Source of the DNA: Bacteroidota bacterium
GTDB lineage: Bacteria; Bacteroidota; Bacteroidia; Chitinophagales; BACL12
Length of the DNA: 64,000 nt
NCBI GenBank assembly: GCA_016706255.1
Contig: JADJJZ010000030.1
Location: forward strand, 176,466 to 240,465
Direction of reading: 5' to 3'
The position numbers and the translations under genes were made by a program. Below the pieces are notes generated by a model. The model did not search any database and was not told the origin of the DNA. It was given only the letters and a program-made list of their open reading frames with translations. How positions within the stretch are numbered: position 1 is the first letter of the stretch; every line of letters starts with the position of its first letter. Positions 1 through 7,838 of the stretch are shown in pieces.

Positions 1-2
1 CA

Positions 3-1187
3 TTAAAAGTAAATCGCCCATTTGTAGAAAAAACATTTGATGTAGTTGTTACCCGCGAAGATATTGATGTACATAATGTGCCATACTATGGTTTTGTGGA
101 AGAGGGTATTGGTTATATCATTCTCTCACAATTTACTGAAGACGCAGGTTTAAACGTTGGTAATGCTGTTAAAGAATTGAAAAAAATTAATCCGAACATG
201 AATGGTTTAATTTTAGATTTAAGAGGTAACCCGGGCGGACTTTTGCGCGAAGCTGTTAATGTATCGAATGTATTTATTAATAAAGGTGAAGCAGTATGCA
301 GCACATTGGGTAAAGTAAAAGAATGGGATAAAACATTTAATACTTTAAACAGTGCAATCGACAGTAAAATAAGTTTAGTTGTTTTAACAAACAGTTCTTC
401 AGCATCTGCATCAGAAATTGTTGCGGGAACTATTCAGGATTATGACCGCGGTGTAATACTTGGAGAAAAAAGTTTTGGAAAAGGATTAGTGCAAACTACA
501 CGTGATATTTCATACAACACGAAATTAAAATTAACAACAGCTAAATATTATATTCCCAGTGGGAGATGTATTCAGGCTTTAGATTATACGCATCGTAATC
601 CGGATGGCAGCGTGGGTAAATTACCTGACTCATTAAAAACAGCTTTCAAAACTAAAAGTGGAAGAACTGTTTATGATGGTGGTGGAATTGATCCGGATGT
701 AAAAGTTGAACGCGAAAGTTACCGCGATATCACCATCAGCTTAATTCGCAAAAATTTAATCTTTAATTACGCTACTTTATATCACTTTGAACATCCTACT
801 ATTGGAGATGCAAAAACATTTTCAATGAGCGACAAAGAATATGATGCATTTGTAACCTGGCTGCGCGATAAAGAATATGATTATACTACTGCAACGGAAA
901 AAGATTTGGAATATCTGGAAGAAAGTGCAAAAGAAGATGCTTATTACGATGCTGTAAAAGATGATATTGCCAGCCTAAAAACGAAAATTAATCACGATAA
1001 GGAAAAAGACTTATATAAGTTTAAGGATGAAATTTTAGCCGAACTCAACGCAGAAATTGTTGCCCGCTACTATAATGAAGATGGTCGCATAGAGGCCAAC
1101 TTCGATCAGGATAAGGAAATTCAAAAGGCGGTGGCCGTTTTAAAAGATGCAAAAACGTATCAGGAGCTGCTTATTCCTAAACAATAA
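3..1187 (+). CDS. C-terminal processing peptidase (S41 family), 5' end outside window
   Basis: This is the C-terminal part of a periplasmic tail-specific/carboxy-terminal processing protease (MEROPS S41A), which cleaves misfolded or tagged envelope proteins. The reading frame is open from base 3, and the first codons look like the end of a PDZ domain, so the true start lies upstream; the GTG at 78 is internal. The S41 core is intact: LDLRGNPGG near 215-240, the SASAS segment with the predicted nucleophile Ser at codon 405-407, and GEKSFGKG with the catalytic Lys at codon 480-482. The 25-residue Ser-Lys spacing is the same as in E. coli Prc. After the core comes a charged helical tail of about 170 residues, as in many Bacteroidota CTPs. 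It is followed by about 180 bp of non-coding sequence and a M28 peptidase on the same strand. The family is certain; the exact substrate is not. Confidence 0.93.
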   Translation, partial: LKVNRPFVEKTFDVVVTREDIDVHNVPYYGFVEEGIGYIILSQFTEDAGLNVGNAVKELKKINPNMNGLILDLRGNPGGLLREAVNVSNVFINKGEAVCSTLGKVKEWDKTFNTLNSAIDSKISLVVLTNSSSASASEIVAGTIQDYDRGVILGEKSFGKGLVQTTRDISYNTKLKLTTAKYYIPSGRCIQALDYTHRNPDGSVGKLPDSLKTAFKTKSGRTVYDGGGIDPDVKVERESYRDITISLIRKNLIFNYATLYHFEHPTIGDAKTFSMSDKEYDAFVTWLRDKEYDYTTATEKDLEYLEESAKEDAYYDAVKDDIASLKTKINHDKEKDLYKFKDEILAELNAEIVARYYNEDGRIEANFDQDKEIQKAVAVLKDAKTYQELLIPKQ

Positions 1188-1371
1188 ATTTCATCTGCGG
1201 TAGGTAATTTATCCGGGATGAAAGGAATCAAATATTGCTAAAACCCTTATTCAGTATGCATTATAACCCTATGCATATACTTTTTTATTAATATGTTTTC
1301 CTTCACTGAAACATAAATCACACGTATTGAGGTGAATTATTAGTTATTTTGCGAAAAATTAGATTTAAATC

Positions 1372-3042
1372 ATGTTTACAGTAATTCGAACATATCGTTT
1401 TTGGGTATTACTTGTTCTCTTGGCAAGTTTTGGTGTGGTATCAGGTCAAACCACCATTAAAAGTGCATTAGAGCAACATATTACCTATCTGGCTGACGAT
1501 AAACTGGAAGGAAGAGCAACAGGTAGCAAAGGAGAGGCCCTGGCATCTGATTATATAGCCAAAGCCTTTAAAGCTATTAACCTTAAACCGGCTGGTGATA
1601 ACAATACGTACTTACAAGCCTTTGATGCCCATGCGGGAAAAGCACTTGGCCCAAATAACTATATTAAAGCAGGAGAAACTTTCGATAATATCGCTGAAAC
1701 CTATCCGCATCCGATGTCGGCAAACGGCATTGTAACTGGAAAAGTTGTTGCAGCGGGTTTTGGAATTATTGCACCTACATTAGATTATAACGACTATACC
1801 GGAATTGATGTAAAAGGGAAAATTGTAATCATAAAATTTTCATCGCCTGATGGTACACATCCACATTCTAAGTATGTTGATTTTAATGATGAACGTTTAA
1901 AAATAAAATCAGCAGTTGAACAAGGTGCAACGGCAGTATTATTTTATAATGAAGATGAAAATTATGATGTTCCTACTCAAGATTATCGCAGAACAATTAC
2001 AGCAGAAAATATTCCGGTAATCATAATCAGTAAAACGGTTGCAGCAAAATTATTATCCTATAAAAACGAAATAACTATTTCCGCTGAATTAAATCCTGTG
2101 GTAAAAACCGGACATAATGTATTGGGGTATATTGATAATGGTGCTGTAAATACTATTGTAATTGGTGCACATTACGATCACCTTGGTCACGGCGAAATTG
2201 AAGGTTCGTTATACAGAGGAGCACCTGCCATTCACAATGGTGCTGATGACAATGCGAGCGGTGTTGCATTAATAATTGAATTGGCAAAAAAAATAGCCAC
2301 ATCAGATTATAAAAACAATAATTATTTGTTTATCGCATTTAGTGGTGAGGAGATGGGACTCTTTGGCAGCAAAGCTTTCGTGGCATCTACCCTAGTAAAT
2401 AACTACAGCATTAATTATATGCTCAATTATGATATGGTTGGGCGATTAGATACATCTAAAACAATAATAATTAATGGTGTTGGCAGCAGCACAAACTGGC
2501 GTTTATTGCAAAATATTAAAATAGATGATTTAAAATTAAAAACTACTGAATCAGGAATAGGACCAAGTGATCAAACTTCATTTTATTTAAAAGATATTCC
2601 TGTTTTACATTTTTTTACCGGCTCACATAACGATTACCATAAACCAACCGATGATGCTAATTTAATTAATTACGAAGGCATAGTTGATGTATTGGATTTT
2701 AGTTATGTATTAATTGATTCATTAAATAGTGCCGGGAAAATTAATTTCACAAAAACAAAAGAAGAAAACAACGAAAATACCCCACGTTTTAAAGTAACAC
2801 TGGGTGTAATTCCTGATTATGCATTTGCCGAAAAAGGTATGCGCATTGATGGTGTTACGGATGGCAAACCGGCAAGTGTTGCAGGATTAAAAGCAGGGGA
2901 CATTGTAATTAAATTAGGCGAATATGATGTAGTAGATATGATGGGTTACATGACCGCATTGGGTAAATTTAGTAAAGGAGAAACCACAATTGTTACCATT
3001 ATTCGCGATAAAGAAACACTTCAACTGGAGGTTAAATTTTAA
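1372..3042 (+). CDS. Secreted M28 metallopeptidase with PA and PDZ domains
   Basis: This 556-residue exported aminopeptidase-like protein begins with a hydrophobic N-terminus (residues 8-25, cleavage likely after VSG), so it acts in the periplasm or outside the cell. A protease-associated (PA) insert spans roughly 100-240. The M28 zinc-peptidase core follows: H267 in GAHYDH, the ADDNASG Asp at about 292-293, the E326/E327 pair in SGEEMG, D354 in NYDMVG and H423 in DYHKPTD. These supply the two-zinc ligand set and the catalytic Glu. Residues 475-556 form a C-terminal PDZ domain containing the PASVAGLKAGD motif, probably for substrate or partner binding. The next gene starts on the base after the stop codon, so the two are probably co-transcribed. 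All catalytic residues are present. The substrate is unknown. Confidence 0.93.
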   Translation: MFTVIRTYRFWVLLVLLASFGVVSGQTTIKSALEQHITYLADDKLEGRATGSKGEALASDYIAKAFKAINLKPAGDNNTYLQAFDAHAGKALGPNNYIKAGETFDNIAETYPHPMSANGIVTGKVVAAGFGIIAPTLDYNDYTGIDVKGKIVIIKFSSPDGTHPHSKYVDFNDERLKIKSAVEQGATAVLFYNEDENYDVPTQDYRRTITAENIPVIIISKTVAAKLLSYKNEITISAELNPVVKTGHNVLGYIDNGAVNTIVIGAHYDHLGHGEIEGSLYRGAPAIHNGADDNASGVALIIELAKKIATSDYKNNNYLFIAFSGEEMGLFGSKAFVASTLVNNYSINYMLNYDMVGRLDTSKTIIINGVGSSTNWRLLQNIKIDDLKLKTTESGIGPSDQTSFYLKDIPVLHFFTGSHNDYHKPTDDANLINYEGIVDVLDFSYVLIDSLNSAGKINFTKTKEENNENTPRFKVTLGVIPDYAFAEKGMRIDGVTDGKPASVAGLKAGDIVIKLGEYDVVDMMGYMTALGKFSKGETTIVTIIRDKETLQLEVKF

Positions 3043-3732
3043 TTGGCAAAAATATTACATATAGAAACCTCTGCAGCTTATTGCAGTGTAAGTATTGCAG
3101 TTGATGGCATTGGTGTAAGTGAAGAAACTGCCACAGCTGTTAACGATCATATTGGGCATTTGACGCTCCTAATCGAAAAAGTATGCGGTAGCGCCGCTAT
3201 CCCGCTCAAAATAATGGATGCAGTAGCCGTAAGTTCCGGTCCCGGCTCATATACCGGCCTGCGTATAGGTGTTTCAACCGCAAAAGGTATTTGTCAGGCG
3301 CTTAACATTCCCCTTATTTCTGTTAATTCGCTGGAAAGTATGGTTTATGGGATAAAAGACAAGTTTAAAGGCGAAGATGTGCTTTTTTGCCCTCTAATAG
3401 ACGCAAGGCGAATGGAAGTATACACTTTGATTGCCAACCCGTCCGGTTCAATTTTAGTCCCCCAGCAGGCTTATATTGTTAATGAAGGCCATTTATTGGA
3501 GGATATGCTGGAAAAAAACCGCATCGTTTTCTTTGGAACAGGGTTAAATAAATGTAAACAGCTGTTAAACCATGCGCATGCGATATTTTATGATGATTTC
3601 ATACAAACTTCAACAAGCATGCATTTTTTAGCAAATCGTCAATTTTTAAATGGAAATTTTGAAAATATTGCATATTTCGAACCTTTATATATCAAAGAAT
3701 TTTATACTACTCAAAAAATAAAAAAGGCCTAG
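3043..3732 (+). CDS. tsaB: tRNA threonylcarbamoyladenosine biosynthesis protein TsaB
   Basis: TsaB is the non-catalytic scaffold that pairs with TsaD (and TsaE) to transfer threonylcarbamoyl to A37 of ANN-decoding tRNAs. The 229-residue length is normal. The ASKHA-fold features are present: the N-terminal ILHIETS strand with the ETSxxxCSV pattern, and the family hallmark SSGPGSYTGLRIGVSTAKG at about residues 64-82. The start is a TTG lying directly after the stop of the M28 peptidase (TAA-TTG). No ATG fits the conserved N-terminus, so I accept TTG and infer translational coupling to the upstream gene. The cytoplasmic role is unrelated to the peptidase, so the pairing is probably just operon packing. 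Confidence 0.93.
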   Translation: MAKILHIETSAAYCSVSIAVDGIGVSEETATAVNDHIGHLTLLIEKVCGSAAIPLKIMDAVAVSSGPGSYTGLRIGVSTAKGICQALNIPLISVNSLESMVYGIKDKFKGEDVLFCPLIDARRMEVYTLIANPSGSILVPQQAYIVNEGHLLEDMLEKNRIVFFGTGLNKCKQLLNHAHAIFYDDFIQTSTSMHFLANRQFLNGNFENIAYFEPLYIKEFYTTQKIKKA

Positions 3733-3744
3733 CTGCAATTTTAG

Positions 3745-3776
3745 TTTGTTTTTTCAGTGCTTAATGATTAGTTTTG
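3745..3776 (+). promoter_or_regulatory. Bacteroidota-type promoter for the ArsR pair
   Basis: TTTG (3745-3748), a 20-base spacer and TAGTTTTG (3769-3776) match the Bacteroidota housekeeping consensus TTTG-N19/20-TAnnTTTG. The predicted transcript would start near 3783, about 40 bases before the first ArsR ATG. Motif match only. Confidence 0.6.
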
Positions 3777-3821
3777 ATAACAGAACGCCACGTGGGTAAC
3801 GACAACCGGTAAATTATCCTT

Positions 3822-4157
3822 ATGCCCGCTATAAATTCCATTAAACTAACTCCTGAAAAAGGAGGAGAAATTAAAGTTGAATACAACACACTCCGAAGAA
3901 CCGTTTTGGTAATTCGGTCGGTTGACCATAAACTTCGACAGCAGATTATAAAAATGCTGGAAGAATCTCCGCGTTTAACAGTTACTGAAATCTACATTAA
4001 ATTACGTATAGAGCAAAGTATTGCATCGCAACATCTTTCTATATTAAGAAGAAGTGGTGTGGTAGTCAGCAAACGAACGGGAAAATTTATTTATTACTCC
4101 CTTAATCACGAAAGGCTTGCTGAAATTGGTAACTTAATTAAAGAACTGGCAAAATAA
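3822..4157 (+). CDS. ArsR-family winged-helix regulator (first of tandem pair)
   Basis: This is a 111-residue DNA-binding repressor-type protein of the ArsR/SmtB superfamily. The winged helix-turn-helix occupies about residues 30-105. The recognition helix lies around IEQSIASQHLSILRRSG and the beta-wing around VSKRTGKFIYYSLN. There is no cysteine or His-rich metal site, so it is not a classical metal sensor; the signal is unknown. An N-terminal extension of about 25 residues precedes the domain. The next gene starts two bases after the stop and encodes a paralogue with the same SIASQ helix and GKFIYYS wing, so the two probably form a hetero- or co-regulated pair. A strong promoter match lies upstream at 3745-3776. 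No regulated enzyme or transporter gene is in the same operon. Confidence 0.88.
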   Translation: MPAINSIKLTPEKGGEIKVEYNTLRRTVLVIRSVDHKLRQQIIKMLEESPRLTVTEIYIKLRIEQSIASQHLSILRRSGVVVSKRTGKFIYYSLNHERLAEIGNLIKELAK

Positions 4158-4158
4158 A

Positions 4159-4473
4159 ATGGCAAAACAAAGCATTATCGTTTTTAATAATGTTGAAAGC
4201 GGTGAGCTGCACAGTGCAGGCATCATGCTTCGCGCCATTGCGCATCCGCTGCGATTAAAAATAATTGCTTATATAGATAAACATAAGCCGGTAAACGTGC
4301 ATAGTATTTATACCAATTTAAATATCGACCAGAGTATTGCTTCGCAACAATTAAATATTTTACGTGCTTCTAATCTGGTAATAACATCCAGAGATGGAAA
4401 ATTTATTTATTATTCCATCAACTACGATACCATAAGGTATATTAATACACTGCTGGAAAATTTTAAAAAATAA
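4159..4473 (+). CDS. ArsR-family winged-helix regulator (second of tandem pair)
   Basis: This 104-residue paralogue of the preceding gene is separated from it by one base. The ArsR fold is clear: the helix LRAIAHPLRLKIIAYI, the recognition helix IDQSIASQQLNILRASN and the wing ITSRDGKFIYYSIN. It contains no cysteine, so there is no evident thiol metal site. The core resembles its neighbour closely in the helix-wing block but differs in the N-terminus and dimerisation helix, which points to an old duplication rather than a recent copy. It is convergent with nadA, whose stop lies six bases downstream. The regulated genes cannot be deduced from the window. Confidence 0.88.
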   Translation: MAKQSIIVFNNVESGELHSAGIMLRAIAHPLRLKIIAYIDKHKPVNVHSIYTNLNIDQSIASQQLNILRASNLVITSRDGKFIYYSINYDTIRYINTLLENFKK

Positions 4474-4479
4474 TATTAT

Positions 4480-5493
4480 TTACAAACCTGCAGCTGCAGA
4501 AATATCCAACATGCGTTGAATAGATTTTCTTGCCATAGAAATTGTTGGTTCATTAATATTTATTTCCGGCAATTCATATAGCATACAGTTGTATAATTTT
4601 TCTAATGTATTTCTTTTCATGTGCGGACAATCATTACAAGCACATAAATTATCAGGTGGTGCAGGAATAAAAGTTTTTTCAGGACTATTTTTTTGCAATT
4701 GATGGATGATACCTGTTTCGGTAACAACAATAAATTCATTTGCACTATCGGTTGTAGCATATTTTAATAAACCGGTTGTACTGCCAATATAATCGGCAAC
4801 GGCTAAAACGGGTTCTTCACATTCAGGATGTGCTATAACTTTTGCGTTTGGGTGACGATGTTTGAGTTTAGTAATTTTTTCCAGCGAAAATATTTCGTGC
4901 ACCATACAACTGCCATCCCATAAAACCATTTTTCTTCCGGTTTTTTTCTCGATATATCTTCCGAGGTTTTTATCCGGTGCAAAAATTATGGGTTGATCGG
5001 CTGGAACACTTTCTACAATTTTAACTGCATTGCTACTTGTGCAGATTATATCGCTCAACGCTTTTATTTCTGCTGTGCAGTTGATATAACTGATGACAGT
5101 GTGGCCGGGATGGGCGTCAATAAACTTTTTAAACAAAAAAGGAGGACAACTGTCAGCCAATGAGCAACCCGCTTTAGAATCGGGCATAATCACTTTTTTG
5201 TGGGGATTGAGGATTTTAGCGGTTTCTGCCATAAAGTGCACGCCTGCAAACACAATAAGGTCGGCTTCGGTTTTTGCTGCATTTTGTGCAAGGCCTAAAC
5301 TATCACCGATATAATCTGCAATATCCTGAATATCAGACTCCTGGTAGTAATGCGCCAGAATAACAGCATTTTTTTCTTTTTTGAGTTTTTTTATTTCCTC
5401 AAACAAATCTAACTGTGGATCTATCGGACTATCTATAAATCCGGTCCGTTCTAAAACGGCATTATCCACATCCTTTTCCCCCTTAATGATCAT
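4480..5493 (-). CDS. nadA: Quinolinate synthase NadA
   Basis: NadA condenses iminoaspartate with dihydroxyacetone phosphate to quinolinate in de novo NAD synthesis, using an oxygen-sensitive [4Fe-4S] cluster. The protein is 337 residues, normal for the family. Likely cluster ligands are C110 (SKAGCSLAD), C196 (WDGSCMVH) and one of the cysteines in CACNDCPHM (284-289). Other hallmarks are AHYYQ at 47-51, CTSSNAVKIV at 151-160 and HPECEEPV at 222-229. Neither nadB nor nadC is adjacent; nadD follows about 440 bp upstream on the same strand. The long upstream region (5494-5932) carries palindromic operator-like sequences described separately. Identification is certain. Confidence 0.97.
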   Translation of the reverse strand: MIIKGEKDVDNAVLERTGFIDSPIDPQLDLFEEIKKLKKEKNAVILAHYYQESDIQDIADYIGDSLGLAQNAAKTEADLIVFAGVHFMAETAKILNPHKKVIMPDSKAGCSLADSCPPFLFKKFIDAHPGHTVISYINCTAEIKALSDIICTSSNAVKIVESVPADQPIIFAPDKNLGRYIEKKTGRKMVLWDGSCMVHEIFSLEKITKLKHRHPNAKVIAHPECEEPVLAVADYIGSTTGLLKYATTDSANEFIVVTETGIIHQLQKNSPEKTFIPAPPDNLCACNDCPHMKRNTLEKLYNCMLYELPEININEPTISMARKSIQRMLDISAAAGL

Positions 5494-5932
5494 GATGTTA
5501 TTTTTTAAATTAAATAAAGATTCATCATCAGTGCTGTGTATTCGTTGATAAGTACTTAATCACATTCTTGATATAATGGTTTTCCATAATTATAACCACT
5601 AAATTAACATATAACTAACAATGACAACTAAATAACAACGGGCATTTTGCCTTTAATACACATTCTGTTGGTACAAAGTTAACAGGAAAACTTTTTCGTA
5701 ATGCACACTGCTTCCACGTACATTGCATGTTGGTACAACAGTACATCTCCACAAAAAAATTCCGCTCATACATCATCAACACTAAAAAAAAGAACTTATC
5801 AAACTCAATTAACAGTTGTACAACATAGTACCAACATAAAAAAACGACTAAAAATGACACTTAAAAATAAACTGACCTTTAAAAAAGACAACGCATTAAT
5901 TTGAAGCGTAAAAGCGCAATATTAAATCCACA
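5494..5932. other. Long intergenic region upstream of nadA with palindromic motifs
   Basis: This gap of about 440 bp lies between the nadA start and the nadD stop. Short frames on both strands have no coding character. It contains TGTTGGTACAA at about 5666-5676, the hyphenated palindrome TGTTG-GTA-CAACA at about 5729-5741, the palindrome GTTGTACAAC at 5815-5824, and the inverted copy GTACCAACA at 5828-5836. The arrangement looks like clustered binding sites for a dimeric regulator. I see no RNA gene or terminator of convincing form. Confidence 0.5.
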
Positions 5933-6505
5933 TTATTTATAAAAATGCATTTCATCTAAGTGTTTCCAAACTTTTTCGGGTACTAAATATCGTACAGATT
6001 TCCCGTTTTTGATATTTTGACGGATATATGTTGATGAAATACCCAGCAGCGGAACATCAAAGAGTTGGATATCACCTTTAAGGTTTTCCGGAACTACGTC
6101 TTTTGCACTTCTTTTGTATACCAGAACCGTATGTGCTGCAAGTATCAGTTCATAATTTTTCCATTTGTGAAATGCAGCCAAATTATCGGAGCCAACAATG
6201 ATACTAAACTTATGTTCCGGATGTTTTTCTTTTAGATGTGTGAGTGTATCAATAGTATAACTCGGTTGCGGTAAATGAAATTCGATATTTGAGGCCTGGA
6301 GTTTATAATTATCTTCAATTGCCAGATTTACCATGTATAAGCGATGTTTTTCATCGAGCAGAGAAGATTTTTCCTTAAAAGGGTTTTGGGGAGAAATAAT
6401 AAACCATACCTGATGCAGATCAGCATTTTCAGCAAAATGATTTGCAATAATCATATGTCCGGTATGCACAGGATTGAATGAGCCGAAGAATAATCCAATG
6501 TTCAT
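5933..6505 (-). CDS. nadD: Nicotinate-nucleotide adenylyltransferase NadD
   Basis: NadD adenylates nicotinate mononucleotide to deamido-NAD, the step after quinolinate phosphoribosylation, and so functionally follows NadA encoded next to it. The 190-residue nucleotidyltransferase has the N-terminal GxFNPxHxGH motif (GSFNPVHTGH, about 8-17), the VGSDNLAAFHKW segment at about 104-115, and the C-terminal ISSTxIR motif (GISSTYIRQ) that contacts ATP phosphates. It reads in the same direction as nadA but lies about 440 bp away, so joint transcription is uncertain. The length and motifs are complete. Confidence 0.96.
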   Translation of the reverse strand: MNIGLFFGSFNPVHTGHMIIANHFAENADLHQVWFIISPQNPFKEKSSLLDEKHRLYMVNLAIEDNYKLQASNIEFHLPQPSYTIDTLTHLKEKHPEHKFSIIVGSDNLAAFHKWKNYELILAAHTVLVYKRSAKDVVPENLKGDIQLFDVPLLGISSTYIRQNIKNGKSVRYLVPEKVWKHLDEMHFYK

Positions 6506-6628
6506 CGTTGTGTAAAGATAGGTAAGCGATACGACTGAGCGCGATTGTGGAGCGCTTTTTGGTGGTTAGTCATGTTAATTTGCAGTAATTTTTTAAAAGT
6601 AAAGGAAAAATAGCTGTTAGATGTCATT

Positions 6629-6659
6629 TTTGGCAAGCAAAAAAATATACCTACTTTTA
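6629..6659 (+). promoter_or_regulatory. Predicted promoter of the DUF2147 pair
   Basis: TTTG at 6629-6632, a 19-base spacer and TACTTTTA at 6652-6659, one base off TAnnTTTG. The expected start of transcription is a few bases downstream, giving a short leader before the ATG at 6681. Confidence 0.5.
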
Positions 6660-6680
6660 ACGAGTAAAATTTAGTTTAAT

Positions 6681-7109
6681 ATGAAGAAATTAATGTTTTT
6701 ATTATTTACAATGAGTGTTGCGTTTTCGGTGAAGGCGCAAAACTGGCAGGATGCCTGCATTGGTGGATGGATAAACGGTGATGGTGATGCGAAAATTGAG
6801 ATTTATAAAAAAGACAATAAATATTACGGTAAAATAACCTGGTTACGCGAGCCGAATGAGGAAGATGGAACACCAAAAGTAGATGATGAAAATCCGGATG
6901 AGTCGAAACAAAAACAACCAATTATGGGTCTGGTTATACTGAAAGGGTTTGATTTTGAGGATGGCTTTTGGAAAAACGGGACAATTTATGACCCTAAAAA
7001 CGGAAAAACTTACAAATGCGAAATGTGGCTGGATGGCAAAACGGGATTAAAAATACGAGGGTACTGGGGCGTGGTATACAGAACCGAAACCTGGACCAAA
7101 GCGAAATAA
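6681..7109 (+). CDS. DUF2147 secreted protein (first copy)
   Basis: This 142-residue protein has a clean signal peptide (MKKLMFLLFTMSVAFSVKAQ, cleavage after KAQ). The single DUF2147 domain carries the family pattern: GGWINGDGDAKIEIYKK, YYGKITWLR, a Lys/Asp/Asn/Pro-rich loop, GLVILKGF, IYDPKNGKTYKCE and the terminal RGYWGVVYRTETWTK. DUF2147 folds as a small beta-barrel of unknown function, usually periplasmic or surface-exposed. A paralogue begins 14 bases downstream with the same layout, so the two form a tandem duplication and a likely operon. Nothing in the window shows a ligand. Confidence 0.88.
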   Translation: MKKLMFLLFTMSVAFSVKAQNWQDACIGGWINGDGDAKIEIYKKDNKYYGKITWLREPNEEDGTPKVDDENPDESKQKQPIMGLVILKGFDFEDGFWKNGTIYDPKNGKTYKCEMWLDGKTGLKIRGYWGVVYRTETWTKAK

Positions 7110-7123
7110 TTTTTTCGCACATT

Positions 7124-7558
7124 ATGAAATACGGCATACTCATTTTACTACTTACACTTGGTTTGGGCAGGGTTTCTGCTCAGGGCAATGCCGATGCTAT
7201 AAAAGGCGTATGGTTGTCGGAAAACAAGCGCTTAAAAGTTGAAATTTACGCCGTAAATAATGTGTATTTCGGTAAAATTTTATGGTTATACGAACAAAAC
7301 GACCCTGAAACGGGTAAACCCAAGTTAGATAAAGAAAACCCCGACCCCAACAAACGCAACCGACCCCTTATTGGCCTGCAGGTTTTAAAAGATTTTCGTT
7401 TCAAAGACGGATTTTGGCAGGATGGATACGTGTATAACTCCCAAAACGGCAATACCTACGCCTGTGAAATATGGTTAGAAGGGAAGGATATGCTTGTGCT
7501 GCGAGGGTATTGGGGGTTTGTTTATCATACTGAGCGTTGGACGAGGGTGAAGGTATGA
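7124..7558 (+). CDS. DUF2147 secreted protein (second copy)
   Basis: This 144-residue paralogue of the preceding gene shares the same domain blocks (KVEIYAVNNVYFGKILWLY, ENPDPNKRNRPLIGLQVL, VYNSQNGNTYACE, RGYWGFVYHTERWTR). I start it at the ATG 7124 because the residues from there form a proper signal peptide (MKYGILILLLTLGLGRVSAQ). The longer frame from 7016 overlaps the previous gene and encodes no recognisable sequence. Function is unknown beyond the DUF2147 family. The region after its stop begins the octamer-phased repeat tracts. Confidence 0.86.
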   Translation: MKYGILILLLTLGLGRVSAQGNADAIKGVWLSENKRLKVEIYAVNNVYFGKILWLYEQNDPETGKPKLDKENPDPNKRNRPLIGLQVLKDFRFKDGFWQDGYVYNSQNGNTYACEIWLEGKDMLVLRGYWGFVYHTERWTRVKV

Positions 7559-7838
7559 TGTGCTGATGTGCTAATTGAACAGCCGATTTTTGAGTGAGAT
7601 TTGTATTCGGAGCTGACGTAGGGGCTTGGGATGATGTACCAATGTACCAATGGAACAGCCAATGAACAGCCGATTTTTAGTTGGATTTTCATTCGGAGTT
7701 CCCGTTGGGGCTAATCAACATTAGCCCGACTCATAATTAACTTATAAATCATTAATCGAATATTCGAATTTGAGCAAGATTGTCATTTTAACGACTAACC
7801 CCATCAGCTAATTTGCTAATTAAAAACCAAGCGGTAAC
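7559..7838. repeat. Intergenic repeat block with octamer tracts and hairpin element (copy A)
   Basis: This stretch without a gene contains 8-bp phased tracts (GATGTGCT twice near 7557-7572, GTACCAAT twice near 7637-7652, GCTAATTT/GCTAATTA near 7807-7822). It also holds an imperfect direct repeat of about 37 bp (7577-7614 and 7664-7700, both starting GAACAGCCGATTTTT) and a perfect hairpin GGGCTAAT-CAAC-ATTAGCCC at 7708-7727. The segment from about 7693 to 7828 recurs near 11495-11640, and in shortened form near 9584-9704. Confidence 0.8.

Noticed and set aside
5615..5904. Two opposing ORFs (81 and 67 codons) upstream of nadA
   Set aside because: Odd composition, mutual overlap and location over palindromic sites; read as chance frames in regulatory DNA.
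7016..7123. Extended start of the second DUF2147 gene
   Set aside because: The extension overlaps the first copy and lacks any family sequence; the ATG at 7124 gives a normal signal peptide.
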